Counted from the stretch's first letter, positions 17,464-27,024 are shown. The stretch: 64,000 nt of DNA from Gammaproteobacteria bacterium (GCA_026707945.1 JAPOVV010000103.1:1-64000), one strand, 5' to 3'. Program-made: numbers and translations. The notes: generated by a model not told the origin, from the sequence alone.

Positions 17464-19510
17464 CACTCGGTGCGCTTCGCGACCGAGTCGAAGCGAGTTC
17501 GAGTTCGAACTCACGACGAATTTTGCGCCGGCTGGCGACCAACCGCAGGCGATCGATGAATTGGTGAACGGCATCAGCGCGGGTATGAACCATCAAACGT
17601 TGCTGGGCGTGACGGGGTCAGGCAAGACGTTCACTATGGCGAATGTCATTCAAAAGTTGCAGCGCCCAACGATTGTCATGGCGCCGAACAAGACACTCGC
17701 TGCACAACTCTACGGGGAATTCAAGGAGTTCTTTCCAAAGAACGCGGTCGAGTACTTTGTTTCGTACTACGACTACTATCAACCTGAAGCGTACGTTCCA
17801 GTTTCTGATACGTACATCGAAAAAGAAGCAACGGTCAATGCTCACATTGAGCAGATGAGGCTATCAGCGACAAAAGCGTTGCTTCAACGTAAAGATACGA
17901 TCATTGTGGCATCCGTGTCAGCGATTTACGGACTAGGTGACCCGACGTCGTACCACGAAATGATTCTCCACCTGGATCGTGGTGACCGTATTGATCAACG
18001 CGTGATCATCGAACGATTGGCCGAACTTCAGTACACTCGAAATCAAGCGGTGTTTGGTCGCGGCACATATCGAGTACTAGGTGACGTCATCGACGTGTTC
18101 CCAGCTGAGTCAGAACGTGATGCGATTCGAGTCGAACTATTTGACGATGTCATTGAAGCAATAAAGGTGTTTGATCCTCTCTCAGGTCACGTGACGGAAA
18201 ACGTTGCGCGTTTTACGGTTTTTCCGAAGACGCACTACGTAACACCTGCGGAGACGATCGAAAACGTCGTTGGCGATATCGAGGAGGAGATGCTTCGGCG
18301 ACGAGACTACTTCCGCGAGAACGAGCTACTCATCGAAGCGCAACGGATCGAGCAGAGGACTCGTTTCGATCTGGAAATGATTCGAGAACTCGGATATTGC
18401 AACGGGATCGAGAACTACTCTAGATATCTTTCAGGTCGCAAGGAAGGCGAACCGCCACCGACTTTATTTGAATATTTACCGCACGATGCGATGCTGTTCA
18501 TCGATGAATCTCATGTGTCAGTCCCTCAGATCGGTGCAATGTATCGCGGCGATCGATCACGAAAAGAAACCTTGGTGGAATATGGCTTCAGACTTCCGTC
18601 TGCACTCGACAACCGGCCTTTGCGGTTTGAAGAATGGGAAGACCTTGCGCCGCAGATGGTCTTCGTATCAGCGACGCCAAGTGATTACGAAGCGATTCAC
18701 TCGACACAAACCGTCGAGCAAGTAGTACGCCCCACAGGACTGGTCGACCCAAATGTTAACGTAAGACCCGCGATCACGCAGGTGGACGATTTGCTTGAAG
18801 CCATTCACGAGACCGTTTCGAATAACGAACGTGTTCTCGTCACCACGCTGACAAAAGCCATGGCTGAGGACTTAACTGAGTATCTGAACGAGAACGGCAT
18901 TCGTGTCAGGTATTTGCACTCAGACATTAACACCGTCGAACGTATGGAGATCATCCGTGACCTCAGATTTGGTGAATTCGATGTGCTCGTCGGGATCAAC
19001 TTACTGCGCGAAGGACTTGATATGCCGGAAGTCTCGCTGGTTGCGGTTCTCGATGCCGACAAAGAAGGCTTTCTGCGTAGCGACCGATCGTTAATACAGA
19101 CGATTGGTCGTGCCGCACGCAATGTGCGAGGCACCGCTGTGCTGTATGGGGACGAAGTAACAGGATCCATGCGCCGAGCGATTGATGAAACGAATCGCCG
19201 TCGATCGAAACAAATTCAATTCAATGAAGAACACGGTATCACGCCCAAATCGGTCGAGAAGGATGTCGCCGATATTCTGGAAGCGGGACAAGCGAGTAAG
19301 CCGGGCGAAGCGCGTCGCAAACGACGGGAACGTCTTGAACGGCAAACTGCGCGAACAAGTGTCGCGTCGGCGGTGGAATTGGGCAGACTGCTTGAAAAAC
19401 TAGAAAAGGAAATGCTAGAACATGCAGCGCAGCTGGAGTTTGAGGAAGCTGCAGCACTTCGCGACGAGATTCAGGAACTCAAGGAGGAGGCGTTCGTCGA
19501 CGGAAGATAG
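17423..19510 (+). CDS. uvrB: Excinuclease ABC subunit B
   Basis: UvrB, the damage-verifying helicase-like subunit of nucleotide excision repair. After the proposed start are the conserved opening [12 protein letters not shown], Walker [11 protein letters not shown] (about 62-71 from the proposed start), the beta-hairpin [10 protein letters not shown], the DESHVS box, [17 protein letters not shown] motif VI, and a C-terminal UVR domain ([13 protein letters not shown]). No ATG or TTG is near the canonical N-terminus. GTG at 17423 is the closest start I see and gives 695 residues, about 25-30 more than usual before the conserved region. This start lies within the last 41 bases of the ligase gene. 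Function is certain; the start is not. Confidence 0.93.
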   Translation: MIDTGDGTIRESSNTRCASRPSRSEFEFELTTNFAPAGDQPQAIDELVNGISAGMNHQTLLGVTGSGKTFTMANVIQKLQRPTIVMAPNKTLAAQLYGEFKEFFPKNAVEYFVSYYDYYQPEAYVPVSDTYIEKEATVNAHIEQMRLSATKALLQRKDTIIVASVSAIYGLGDPTSYHEMILHLDRGDRIDQRVIIERLAELQYTRNQAVFGRGTYRVLGDVIDVFPAESERDAIRVELFDDVIEAIKVFDPLSGHVTENVARFTVFPKTHYVTPAETIENVVGDIEEEMLRRRDYFRENELLIEAQRIEQRTRFDLEMIRELGYCNGIENYSRYLSGRKEGEPPPTLFEYLPHDAMLFIDESHVSVPQIGAMYRGDRSRKETLVEYGFRLPSALDNRPLRFEEWEDLAPQMVFVSATPSDYEAIHSTQTVEQVVRPTGLVDPNVNVRPAITQVDDLLEAIHETVSNNERVLVTTLTKAMAEDLTEYLNENGIRVRYLHSDINTVERMEIIRDLRFGEFDVLVGINLLREGLDMPEVSLVAVLDADKEGFLRSDRSLIQTIGRAARNVRGTAVLYGDEVTGSMRRAIDETNRRRSKQIQFNEEHGITPKSVEKDVADILEAGQASKPGEARRKRRERLERQTARTSVASAVELGRLLEKLEKEMLEHAAQLEFEEAAALRDEIQELKEEAFVDGR

Positions 19511-19511
19511 G

Positions 19512-19586
19512 TGGTGGGCGTACCAAGGATCGAACTAGGGACCTCTACGATGTCAACGTAGCGCTCTACCGCTGAGCTATACGCCC
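19512..19586 (-). tRNA. tRNA-Val(GAC)
   Basis: The minus strand folds into a cloverleaf with acceptor GGGCGTA/TACGCCC, T-arm TTCGATC, and anticodon stem CTACG/CGTAG around the loop TTGACAT, giving anticodon GAC (valine). The terminal CCA is encoded (19512-19514). The gene is convergent with uvrB, whose stop codon ends one base before the tRNA 3' end. Confidence 0.95.
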
Positions 19587-19688
19587 ACAGTTTGAATTAT
19601 GACTACTCGCTTGATCCTGTCCAAATACCGCGAGCGCTTTGTTAAATCGAATATCTCACTCGTGTAACAATCTGTAAAATTTCGCTCC

Positions 19689-19734
19689 TTGAAAAAACGC
19701 ACTGTGTTTTTCAATGCATCGTAAAAGACGATGC
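19689..19734 (+). promoter_or_regulatory. Two consecutive hairpins in the infC leader
   Basis: About 65-110 bases upstream of infC are two stem-loops: TTGAAAAA / TTTTTCAA (19689-19696 with 19707-19714) and, one base later, GCATCGT / ACGATGC with loop AAAAG (19716-19734). They lie in the 5' leader of the infC-rpmI-rplT operon, a place where translational or attenuation control (for example by L20) is known in other bacteria. The first stem is A/T-rich and could also be part of a terminator. Role is inferred. Confidence 0.4.
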
Positions 19735-19797
19735 GCTTTCGACCTAAGGTAATTGAGGTATTGCTGATTAACAAGAGATCCGAGGTTCGCTCTTAAC

Positions 19798-20343
19798 GTG
19801 GCGAGTCAATCGTCACGAGCGCCACGTGCGTTACTTAACGAGGACATCAAAGCACTACAGGTTCGCCTAGTAGGGTCAGACGGAAAGCAAATTGGCATTG
19901 TGCCGCGGAGTAAGGCGTTGGCCGAAGCCCGCAATGAAGGTCTTGATTTGGTGTTAATCGCACCAGATTCACACCCGCCGGTTTGCAAGATCCTTGACTA
20001 TGGAAAGCATGTCTTCGACCAAAAGAAGAACAAAGCTGCGCAAAGGAAACGACAAAAACGCACGCAAATCAAGGAGCAAAAGTTCCGTCCAAATACCGAC
20101 ACGGGTGACTACAACATCAAGTTGGGTCGGTTGATGCACTTTCTTGATGAAGGCGACAAAGTCAAAGTGAGCTTGCGGTTTCGTGGAAGAGAAATGACTC
20201 ACCCCGAAATCGGTATGGATCTTATGAGCAGGGTGACAGAGGATCTCAGCGATTGGGCGACAGTTGAGTACCCGCCCAAGATGGAAGGTCAGCAGATCAC
20301 AATGATCCTGGCGCCGAAGAAACGACAAAAAGGCGTCAGCTAA
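19798..20343 (+). CDS. infC: Translation initiation factor IF-3
   Basis: IF-3 (181 residues) prevents premature 30S-50S joining and checks initiator tRNA pairing. The N-terminal domain begins LLNEDIKALQVRLVG and includes SKALAEARNEGLDLVLI; the lysine-rich linker is FDQKKNKAAQRKRQ; the C-terminal domain has FRPNTDTGDYNIKL and KVKVSLRFRGREMTHPE. The start is GTG rather than the AUU known in Escherichia coli; an in-frame TAA lies about 30 bases upstream and no AUU/AUC start lies between, so the start codon that enables IF-3 autoregulation in enterics appears absent. First gene of the translation operon, with rpmI 32 bases downstream. Confidence 0.97.
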   Translation: MASQSSRAPRALLNEDIKALQVRLVGSDGKQIGIVPRSKALAEARNEGLDLVLIAPDSHPPVCKILDYGKHVFDQKKNKAAQRKRQKRTQIKEQKFRPNTDTGDYNIKLGRLMHFLDEGDKVKVSLRFRGREMTHPEIGMDLMSRVTEDLSDWATVEYPPKMEGQQITMILAPKKRQKGVS

Positions 20344-20375
20344 AAAACCGCTCGTTCTACAAACTCCAAAAACAA

Positions 20376-20573
20376 ATGCCAAAACTAAAGACACACAAAG
20401 GTGCGTCGAAGCGATTTAAACGCACCTCAAGTGGTTATAAGCACCATCGTATGGGCAAGAACCACATGAACATGAAAAAGTCGAACCGCAGGCGACGTGC
20501 ATTGCGAGGATTCAAGGATGTTTCGTCGGCCGATGCGCCGAAACTGGATCGGCTTTTACCACTCGATAAATGA
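20376..20573 (+). CDS. rpmI: 50S ribosomal protein L35
   Basis: A 65-residue basic protein beginning [15 protein letters not shown], with [16 protein letters not shown] in the middle and a C-terminal LLPLDK, all typical of L35 of the large ribosomal subunit. Length is standard. It lies between infC and rplT, 7 bases before the L20 start, as in most bacteria. Confidence 0.97.
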   Translation: MPKLKTHKGASKRFKRTSSGYKHHRMGKNHMNMKKSNRRRRALRGFKDVSSADAPKLDRLLPLDK

Positions 20574-20580
20574 AGAAACG

Positions 20581-20940
20581 ATGGCACGTGTGAATAAGAG
20601 CGTTGCATCACGCGCTCGACGTAAGAAGATTCTTAAGCAGGCAAAGGGTTACTACGGTGCTCGGAGCCGTACGTTTAAAGTAGCGAAGCAGGCGGTTATC
20701 AAGGCTGGACAATATGCATATCGTGATCGGCGCCAGCGGAAACGTCAATTTAGATCTCTATGGATCGTTCGGATCAATGCGGCAGCGCGGCAACACGGCA
20801 TGTCATATAGTCAATTCATGAACGGTTTAAAGAAAGCATCGATCCAACTTGACCGAAAGGTTCTTGCACACCTTGCCGTCAGTGAAGCGGATACGTTTGC
20901 AGCGGTCGTTGAACGTGCCAAACAGGCAGTCGCTACCTAA
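20581..20940 (+). CDS. rplT: 50S ribosomal protein L20
   Basis: L20 (119 residues from the ATG at 20581; [16 protein letters not shown] is the canonical start, although the frame is open further upstream). The protein is needed early in 50S assembly and in some bacteria represses its own operon. Conserved features are the basic helical N-terminus, [12 protein letters not shown], the [16 protein letters not shown] block, and the C-terminal globular part with AFAAVVE-like helix. Part of infC-rpmI-rplT. Confidence 0.97.
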   Translation: MARVNKSVASRARRKKILKQAKGYYGARSRTFKVAKQAVIKAGQYAYRDRRQRKRQFRSLWIVRINAAARQHGMSYSQFMNGLKKASIQLDRKVLAHLAVSEADTFAAVVERAKQAVAT

Positions 20941-21007
20941 ACCCTAAGCCGTGCTCGCGTTAACAGCGTTGTGCGAGTTCTTAGCTTGTATCCCGTTAGA
21001 GTAGATT

Positions 21008-21988
21008 TTGGCAACTGAGCTTGATACGCTTCGTACGGATGCGCTAAAGCGTATCAAAGGAGCTGACACCGACCGAGCGCTCGAAGATTTACGGGTTGCG
21101 TATTTAGGTCGCAACGGCCAAATTACGAAACATTTAAAGTCCATTAGGACGCTTCCAAAAGAAGATCGTCCTACCGCAGGCGCAGCGATCAATGCTGCAA
21201 AAGCAGCAATCGAGACCGCTCTAGAAGAGCAGGGCGAAGCGTTACTTAGGACCGCTCGATCAAGTAATTTAACGGAGGCCATCGATGTCACGCTGCCTGG
21301 GCGGCAACGGCACGGTGGTGGTCATCATCCTGTCAATCAGACCATTACGAGGATCGAGTCGTTATTTGTCGCGGCGGGTTATCGAATCGCTCTTGGACCC
21401 GAGATCGAGGACGACTACCACAATTTTGAAGCGCTAAACATTCCGGCAAACCATCCAGCACGTGCCATGCACGACACGTTTTACCTGACTGATGGCTCGC
21501 TATTGCGCACACATACGTCGCCGGTTCAGGTTCGCGTAATGCAGAAGATGCCACCGCCAATTCGAATCATCTGTCCAGGTCGAGTCTACCGAAAGGATCT
21601 TGATCGCACGCACACTCCAATGTTTCATCAGGTCGAAGGATTGGTGATCGATCGTGGTATTTCGTTCGCAGACCTGAAAGGAACCGTTTTAGGTTTTTTA
21701 AACGAGTACTTCGAACGCGAGGTTGAGGTTCGATTTCGACCTTCATATTTTCCGTTCACGGAACCCTCTGCGGAAGTGGACATCATGGGTGCCAAAGGGT
21801 GGACCGAAATCATGGGATGTGGCATGGTGCACCCGAATGTACTTAGTGAATGCGGAATTGATACCGAGATCTATTCTGGATTTGCATTCGGGTTCGGCGC
21901 AGATCGTATGACGATGCTGAAGTACGGGATCGATGATCTTCGTATGTTGTTTGAAAACGATATTCGCTTTCTGCAGCAATTGGCGTAG
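21008..21988 (+). CDS. pheS: Phenylalanyl-tRNA synthetase alpha subunit
   Basis: PheS (326 residues) carries the class II catalytic core of the (alpha-beta)2 enzyme that charges tRNA-Phe. The N-terminal coiled-coil (about 1-85) is followed by [17 protein letters not shown], motif 2-like [16 protein letters not shown] near 238 and motif 3 [18 protein letters not shown] near 295-312. The start is TTG at 21008; ATG does not occur before the conserved coiled-coil, and a weak GAG lies upstream. The rplT-pheS spacer (67 bases) holds a small GC-rich hairpin but no obvious phenylalanine-rich leader peptide as in enterics. pheT follows after 9 bases. Confidence 0.97.
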   Translation: MATELDTLRTDALKRIKGADTDRALEDLRVAYLGRNGQITKHLKSIRTLPKEDRPTAGAAINAAKAAIETALEEQGEALLRTARSSNLTEAIDVTLPGRQRHGGGHHPVNQTITRIESLFVAAGYRIALGPEIEDDYHNFEALNIPANHPARAMHDTFYLTDGSLLRTHTSPVQVRVMQKMPPPIRIICPGRVYRKDLDRTHTPMFHQVEGLVIDRGISFADLKGTVLGFLNEYFEREVEVRFRPSYFPFTEPSAEVDIMGAKGWTEIMGCGMVHPNVLSECGIDTEIYSGFAFGFGADRMTMLKYGIDDLRMLFENDIRFLQQLA

Positions 21989-21997
21989 GTTGTCGCT

Positions 21998-24370
21998 ATG
22001 AAAATCAGTGAAAAGTGGCTGCGCAGCTGGATTGATCCGGATATAGATTCTGAACAACTGTGCGACCAGTTAACGAATCTTGGATTGGAAGTCGATGGCT
22101 ACGAATCAACGTATAAACATCTGTCGGGTGTAAGCGTTGCAGAGATCACGTCGATCGAAAGCGTTGATGGTGCTGACGAAAAAACAATAACGAGCTGCAC
22201 AGTAGATACAGGTCAGGGCAGCGTTCAAGTCATTTGCGGTGCACCGAACGTAAGTGTTGGTATGAAGTCAGCGTATGCCGAAGAAGGTGCTACGTTGAAC
22301 GAAAAAGATCGCGTGAAGAAAGCCCGACTCTACGGTGTCGAGTCAGATGGCATGCTCTGTAGCGGAGCGGAATTAGGCATCAGTTCTGACACAAGTGGCA
22401 TTCTGGATCTATCGAAAGATCTTCAGGTCGGCATTGATGTCAAGGATGCCCTCGATCTCGATGACGTCACGGTCGATATAGACCTCACGCCAAACCGCGG
22501 CGATTGCCTCTCGGTCAGAGGCATTGCTCGAGAGGTTGGGGTGGTAAATCGTCTCGCCGTTCACGAAGCGCAAGTCGAGATTGTCCCCGCACAAATAACG
22601 CAAGAATTGCCTATCGAACTCGCCAATCCGATCGGTTGTCCGCGCTATCTTGGTCGTGTTATCGCGAACATTGATTCGAGCGCTACGACACCGGCTTGGA
22701 TGGTGCAGCGCCTCATTGGTTGTGGTCTACGACCGATTGACCCGGTAGTCGATGTAACGAACTACGTCATGCTGGAACTAGGGCAACCATTGCATGCATT
22801 CGATTTAGCTAATGTTCGTAACGGCATCGTTGTGCGGGACGCTAAAGCGGATGAGAAGCTGACTTTGCTCGATGGCACGGAAATCAAGTTTGAAGCAGGA
22901 ACACTGCTGATCACAGATGGGGATACGCCACTTGCCATCGCTGGAGTGATGGGTGGTGAGGGTAGTGGAATTCAGGACGATACAAAGGACGTATTCCTTG
23001 AATGCGCCTACTTCTCGCCAGAAGCAATCGTCGGTACGCCGCGACTTTATGGGCTTCAGACGGATGCGTCGTTGCGATACGAACGAGGTGTCGACCCACA
23101 CCTGCAATTCGACGCGATTGAACGTGCGACGCGGTTGCTATGTGAAGTCGTTGGTGGCGAACCTGGTCCCGTCACGATTGCCGAGGCGACAGACCATATT
23201 CCGAACAACCGAAATATCACGTTGCGTAAAGATCGGCTAGAGATGCTGATCGGCGAGAAGATCGCTGATGCCGAAGTTGAAGACGTCTTCACGCGCTTGG
23301 GATTTGATATTGAAGCAAACAGCGAGAGTTGGAAAGTTGGCATTCCTTCTTATCGGTTCGATTTGTCGATTGAGGAGGACTTGGTAGAGGAAGTTTGTCG
23401 AGTCCACGGGTACAACCGGATCAGCGCATCCCATCCCGTTGCGTCGCTGCCATTTGATGTTGAACTTGACCGGGTTTCAGAGTCTCTCGCTGTGCGTAGC
23501 CGAATTGCAGAGTTAGGGTACTATGAAGTCATAAATTACAGTTTTATTGAGAAGGAACTGAACGACCGTTTTGTTCCGATGTTCCAAGCACCGCAGGTAG
23601 AGAATCCGATCGCATCGCAATATGCGTCGATGCGCAAGACACTAATCCCAGGTCTGATTACAAGTGCTCGACACAATCTAACGCGTCAACAGGAGAACGT
23701 ACGTCTCTTTGAGCACGGTAAGTGTTTCGCAATAAAAAATGACAGTACGCTTCAAGAGGATCGCGTGGCTGGTATCGCATTGGGATCGAGCCAACCTGAA
23801 GGTTGGGCAGAAGCACAACGAGGAATCGATTTCTACGATGTAAAAGGCGATCTAGAACGAGTATTTAGGTTATTAGGGACGAGCGTGACATACGAGCGTT
23901 CAGATTGTGCGTATTTACATCCTGGACAAGCGGCTCGCATCCTGAATGACCGTGGCATCATCGGAGACTTCGGCAAGCTCCATCCCGAAATCACGATGGC
24001 CATGGAATTACCCGATCAAACATTTGTTTTCGAATTGGATGCTCAACCGTTCACGAAAATTGACGCACAGCATGCCGAACATGTTGCGCCGTTTCCGTAC
24101 GTCCGTCGCGACCTTGCCTTGCTAGTGGCGGAAGATGTTCCCGTTCAAGCGCTGTGTAATGCGGTTCGTGTAGAACTAGCTGATTTGCTATCCGATCTTA
24201 CGGTCTTCGATGTCTACGAAGGTGAGAACGTAGAAACGCAAAAAAAGAGTGTTGGACTTGGTTTACTGCTACAAGATAAGAAAACGACTTTGACCGATGC
24301 GACCGTCGCGTCACGAATGGAGTCATTACTTGCCAAGTTAACCGCCGAATTTAATGTCATACAACGTTGA
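21998..24370 (+). CDS. pheT: Phenylalanyl-tRNA synthetase beta subunit
   Basis: PheT (790 residues) holds the tRNA-binding and editing parts of phenylalanyl-tRNA synthetase. It starts MKISEKWLRSWIDPD, has the EMAP/OB tRNA-binding domain (about 40-150), the B3/B4 editing domain (about 210-375; DVTNYVMLELGQPLHAFD), B5 (about 400-470), a catalytic-like core and the C-terminal anticodon-binding FDX-ACB domain (FPYVRRDLALLV near 695). Length is normal (about 790-800). Co-transcribed with pheS and followed by ihfA. Confidence 0.97.
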   Translation: MKISEKWLRSWIDPDIDSEQLCDQLTNLGLEVDGYESTYKHLSGVSVAEITSIESVDGADEKTITSCTVDTGQGSVQVICGAPNVSVGMKSAYAEEGATLNEKDRVKKARLYGVESDGMLCSGAELGISSDTSGILDLSKDLQVGIDVKDALDLDDVTVDIDLTPNRGDCLSVRGIAREVGVVNRLAVHEAQVEIVPAQITQELPIELANPIGCPRYLGRVIANIDSSATTPAWMVQRLIGCGLRPIDPVVDVTNYVMLELGQPLHAFDLANVRNGIVVRDAKADEKLTLLDGTEIKFEAGTLLITDGDTPLAIAGVMGGEGSGIQDDTKDVFLECAYFSPEAIVGTPRLYGLQTDASLRYERGVDPHLQFDAIERATRLLCEVVGGEPGPVTIAEATDHIPNNRNITLRKDRLEMLIGEKIADAEVEDVFTRLGFDIEANSESWKVGIPSYRFDLSIEEDLVEEVCRVHGYNRISASHPVASLPFDVELDRVSESLAVRSRIAELGYYEVINYSFIEKELNDRFVPMFQAPQVENPIASQYASMRKTLIPGLITSARHNLTRQQENVRLFEHGKCFAIKNDSTLQEDRVAGIALGSSQPEGWAEAQRGIDFYDVKGDLERVFRLLGTSVTYERSDCAYLHPGQAARILNDRGIIGDFGKLHPEITMAMELPDQTFVFELDAQPFTKIDAQHAEHVAPFPYVRRDLALLVAEDVPVQALCNAVRVELADLLSDLTVFDVYEGENVETQKKSVGLGLLLQDKKTTLTDATVASRMESLLAKLTAEFNVIQR

Positions 24371-24426
24371 CACGCCGGACAAATTTGCGATAAAATCTAA
24401 ACAATTCAATGAGTTGAAGCAGCATT

Positions 24427-24828
24427 GTGGCAGACTCAGATCGCATCAACGAGGACGCGAACGCTGCTGACGATAGCAAACGTAGTAACGATAGGGTGGG
24501 TGACGAATCACTTGCGGATTCGCAAGGTAAAGTAACTCGTGCGACTCTCGCACAGGTTATAGGCGAAAGAATCGGACTAAGTAATAGTCTTTGTAACGAC
24601 TTAGTTATAAGTTTTTTTGATACTATTAAGCAATCTCTGATTGCCGGTGATACCGTCAAGATTCAGAAGTTCGCAACGTTTAATTTGCGCTCAAAAAAAG
24701 CACGTCCGGGTCGAAATCCAAAAACTGGAGAAGAGGTTGAGGTTTCGGCCCGGCGTGTTGTTACATTTAGACCTAGTCGTAAATTACGAAATCTTGTAGA
24801 TTCTCGTGGTCGAGAAAGCGAATCGTAG
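24427..24828 (+). CDS. ihfA: Integration host factor alpha subunit with N-terminal extension
   Basis: IHF alpha (133 residues), the DNA-bending partner of IHF beta. The core runs from about residue 34 (VTRATLAQVIGERIGL) through FATFNLRSKKARPGRNPKTG (beta arm with the intercalating proline region) to ARRVVTFRPSRKLRNLV. Enteric IhfA has about 99 residues; here about 30 acidic, Asp/Asn/Ser-rich residues precede the core. The GTG at 24427 lacks a clear ribosome site; an internal GTG at 24496 would shorten the extension to about 10 residues. Downstream of pheT, as in other gammaproteobacteria. Confidence 0.93.
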   Translation: MADSDRINEDANAADDSKRSNDRVGDESLADSQGKVTRATLAQVIGERIGLSNSLCNDLVISFFDTIKQSLIAGDTVKIQKFATFNLRSKKARPGRNPKTGEEVEVSARRVVTFRPSRKLRNLVDSRGRESES

Positions 24829-25201
24829 ATCTGGTACCGGTAAGGTCTACTACCAGATCTCGGAAGTTGCTCAGCTAACTGGGGTTAACGAGTCAACGTT
24901 ACGCAATTGGGAAGAACAGTACGAAGAGCTGCGAAATGTTCGTCGCATTAACAATCGACGTCACTATACTGCGGCGGATATTGCTTCGATTGAACGGATA
25001 AGTGAGAAGCGGTCCAACAAAGATACGACGGACGAAATACGCGAGATAGAAGATTCAAGCCCGCAAGTATCAGAGCTAGCTGGAAAAATCACGAAAACGA
25101 CTGAACGCGACACATTAACGCCGAAGCAAGTAAGAACCCTGGTAAAAGCGTTGAGGGAAGTTAGAAAGGAGCTTCAGAAAATCGCTTCTCAATTGGCATG
25201 A
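24806..25201 (+). CDS. MerR-family transcriptional regulator
   Basis: A 131-residue MerR-type winged-helix protein. The N-terminal DNA-binding domain reads YQISEVAQLTGVNESTLRNWE, then the wing RRINNRRHYTAADIASIERI (about 15-65). The tail is charged and helical, probably a dimerising coiled coil (about 100-131), with no cysteine metal site, so it is not a classic metal sensor. GTG start, overlapping ihfA by 23 bases. A MerR-like gene directly after ihfA is conserved in many gammaproteobacteria; its ligand and targets are not known to me. Confidence 0.85.
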   Translation: MVEKANRRSGTGKVYYQISEVAQLTGVNESTLRNWEEQYEELRNVRRINNRRHYTAADIASIERISEKRSNKDTTDEIREIEDSSPQVSELAGKITKTTERDTLTPKQVRTLVKALREVRKELQKIASQLA

Positions 25202-25246
25202 GAAGTAAATTTTGGCGTAATATCGAGCGATATTGATTCGCTTCGT

Positions 25247-26089
25247 CTACCTAGGCAAGTAAGTTCGAGCCGGACGCAACTCATCGCCCGCGGTGACTGC
25301 CGGAATGGGAAGTGCTGGGTCGAATTCGTCATTCGGCTGAATGTGCTCTGACCAGACTTCGCTACCTGCGTGTATTGAGGTGACGGAAGCGTAACCGTTG
25401 AGTGCCAAACCTAGATCTGTATCCGCTTCAGGCGGAGAGGGAGGAGGCGCCATCTTCAAGATAACGTGTTCGTCTGTCTGCTCACCAATGGTGCTGCGGA
25501 TATTGTTAAACGGTGCCATTCCCCCCCAGCGGATCCCCTTGATTTCGTTCACTGGCAGACTAGGTACGTTTAGATTCACGGTACACCGTGGCGACGCAAG
25601 TTCGAGTGCAGAAAGAACAACGACCGCGTAATGTGCCGCCGCCTGCCAGTGAATCGGGTCGGTTTGTGATGTGCTTACCGCCAAACCACGCATACCAAAG
25701 TTTTGCGCCGCTAACGCCGCGCCGACGGTACCGCTATGTAGGACTGAACGACCGGTATTAAAGCCGTCGTTTATTCCAGAGACGACGACGTCGAAATCTA
25801 CCCCAAATGCGCCTAGTTGGCCAATCAGAACACACGTTGCCGGGGGCGCATTCAATCCATAGGCACGCCCATTGAAACCATCAATGGTTTGTTCTTTTAG
25901 AGCGATTGGTAAACCCGCGGTAATCGTGCCTAGCGCAGCGCTCAATCCCGATGCGTTAAAGTCCGGGGCTACAACGGTCACGTCACGGCCAGAGTTCTCG
26001 ATGTGAACGGCAAGGGCGTGCAAGCCTGGGTGTTCGATCCCATCGTCGTTTGTCACCAGCACGCGTGTTTTCGAACTCATGCGACGCAT
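25247..26089 (-). CDS. surE: SurE-like 5'/3'-nucleotidase
   Basis: A 280-residue SurE-family acid phosphatase, which dephosphorylates nucleoside monophosphates. D15/D16 in VTNDDG and N107 in VSGINDG are metal ligands and S47 in FNASGLS corresponds to the family serine. SGTVGAALAAQNFGM (119-133) is the usual motif. The typical GTPADCV is replaced by NAPPATCV, and the protein is longer than standard SurE (about 250), so this may be a divergent paralogue. ATG at 26080 (residue 4) is an alternative start. It is not next to pcm/rpoS/nlpD as classic surE often is. Confidence 0.8.
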   Translation of the reverse strand: MRRMSSKTRVLVTNDDGIEHPGLHALAVHIENSGRDVTVVAPDFNASGLSAALGTITAGLPIALKEQTIDGFNGRAYGLNAPPATCVLIGQLGAFGVDFDVVVSGINDGFNTGRSVLHSGTVGAALAAQNFGMRGLAVSTSQTDPIHWQAAAHYAVVVLSALELASPRCTVNLNVPSLPVNEIKGIRWGGMAPFNNIRSTIGEQTDEHVILKMAPPPSPPEADTDLGLALNGYASVTSIHAGSEVWSEHIQPNDEFDPALPIPAVTAGDELRPARTYLPR

Positions 26090-26194
26090 TATGCGACCAC
26101 GAGATTAGCTTATGGAAAGCTCGTATTAAGTGCGTGTAGAAATGCGTTTGCGTATAAACGTATGCGTGAAACGATATCAACGAGGTAGTTAACG

Positions 26195-27001
26195 ATGGCG
26201 AAACGGGCGCACTTAATCACGGGCGGCTTCCCACTCGGGACGAATGCGGGCCACGACATGGATTTCGTTCGTCTGCGATTGCTTGACGTTCTCTACGAAG
26301 CAGGTTGTCAGACGTCTGTGTCCAACAGTTTCAATGACATCAATGATCAACTTTCCGGTGCTGATCTACTTGTGAGTTATGTTGCGGGGCCGTTCCCTGA
26401 CTTGGATCAATGTCAGGCGGTCGACGATTGGTTACAAGATGGTGGGCGTTGGTTCGCTTTGCACGGAACAAGTGGTGGAAAAGCTGCACGCGTTGAGCCA
26501 GAGGGTCGGCGGCGCGAGATGGTGCGCTTACCGCACCATGATTTGCTTGGTGCGTTCTTCTTGAATCATCCACCCATACGACGTTTTAGAGTACGTGTAC
26601 AGAGAAAAGACCATCCGATTTTTGAAGGTTTACCTGCTGAATTTGAAGTTGCTGATGAGCTCTATTTGATTGAACCTATGGCTGATACCAGTCCACTGTT
26701 GACGACGGAACTCGCGCAAGATCCATCACCGCCAGGATTCGGATTCGTTTATTCTGAGGACACATCCATACAGCCCGACGGCAAGACACGCATCTTGGGC
26801 ACAGAACGAAGAGTTGGAAAAGGGTCGGTCGTATACATCGCTCTGGGACACACGCATGCGCCAGAAAACAACAGTCAGCCCTTCGTAGATGAATCGGTTA
26901 CACAGGATGGAAGCACGCCGACGACATTCCGTGGTGTGTGGGACGACGAGCACTTCAATCGCATCGTCTCCAACGCGGTCACGTGGGCAATGGCCGCGTA
27001 A
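26195..27001 (+). CDS. ThuA-domain protein
   Basis: A 268-residue ThuA-like protein (class I glutamine amidotransferase-like fold), a family associated with sugar and trehalose utilisation. Visible are the opening AHLITGGFPLGTNAGHD, a Rossmann-like DLLVSYVAGPFPDLDQ (about 56-70), DGGRWFALHGTSGG (about 80-94) and GRVGKGSVVYIALGHTH near the end, the usual ThuA closing motif. It lacks an obvious signal peptide. The PhyH gene follows after 23 bases on the same strand, so they may form a two-gene unit. Reaction unknown. Confidence 0.82.
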   Translation: MAKRAHLITGGFPLGTNAGHDMDFVRLRLLDVLYEAGCQTSVSNSFNDINDQLSGADLLVSYVAGPFPDLDQCQAVDDWLQDGGRWFALHGTSGGKAARVEPEGRRREMVRLPHHDLLGAFFLNHPPIRRFRVRVQRKDHPIFEGLPAEFEVADELYLIEPMADTSPLLTTELAQDPSPPGFGFVYSEDTSIQPDGKTRILGTERRVGKGSVVYIALGHTHAPENNSQPFVDESVTQDGSTPTTFRGVWDDEHFNRIVSNAVTWAMAA

Positions 27002-27024
27002 CGTAGCACGAGCGAACAGTCGAC

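Noticed and set aside
20497-20580. 28-residue extension of L20
   Set aside because: It overlaps rpmI; the ATG at 20581 gives the standard 119-residue protein.
20950-20980. Hairpin in the rplT-pheS spacer as a phenylalanine attenuator
   Set aside because: There is no leader peptide with a Phe run and no U-tail, so there is no evidence for pheST attenuation as in enterics.
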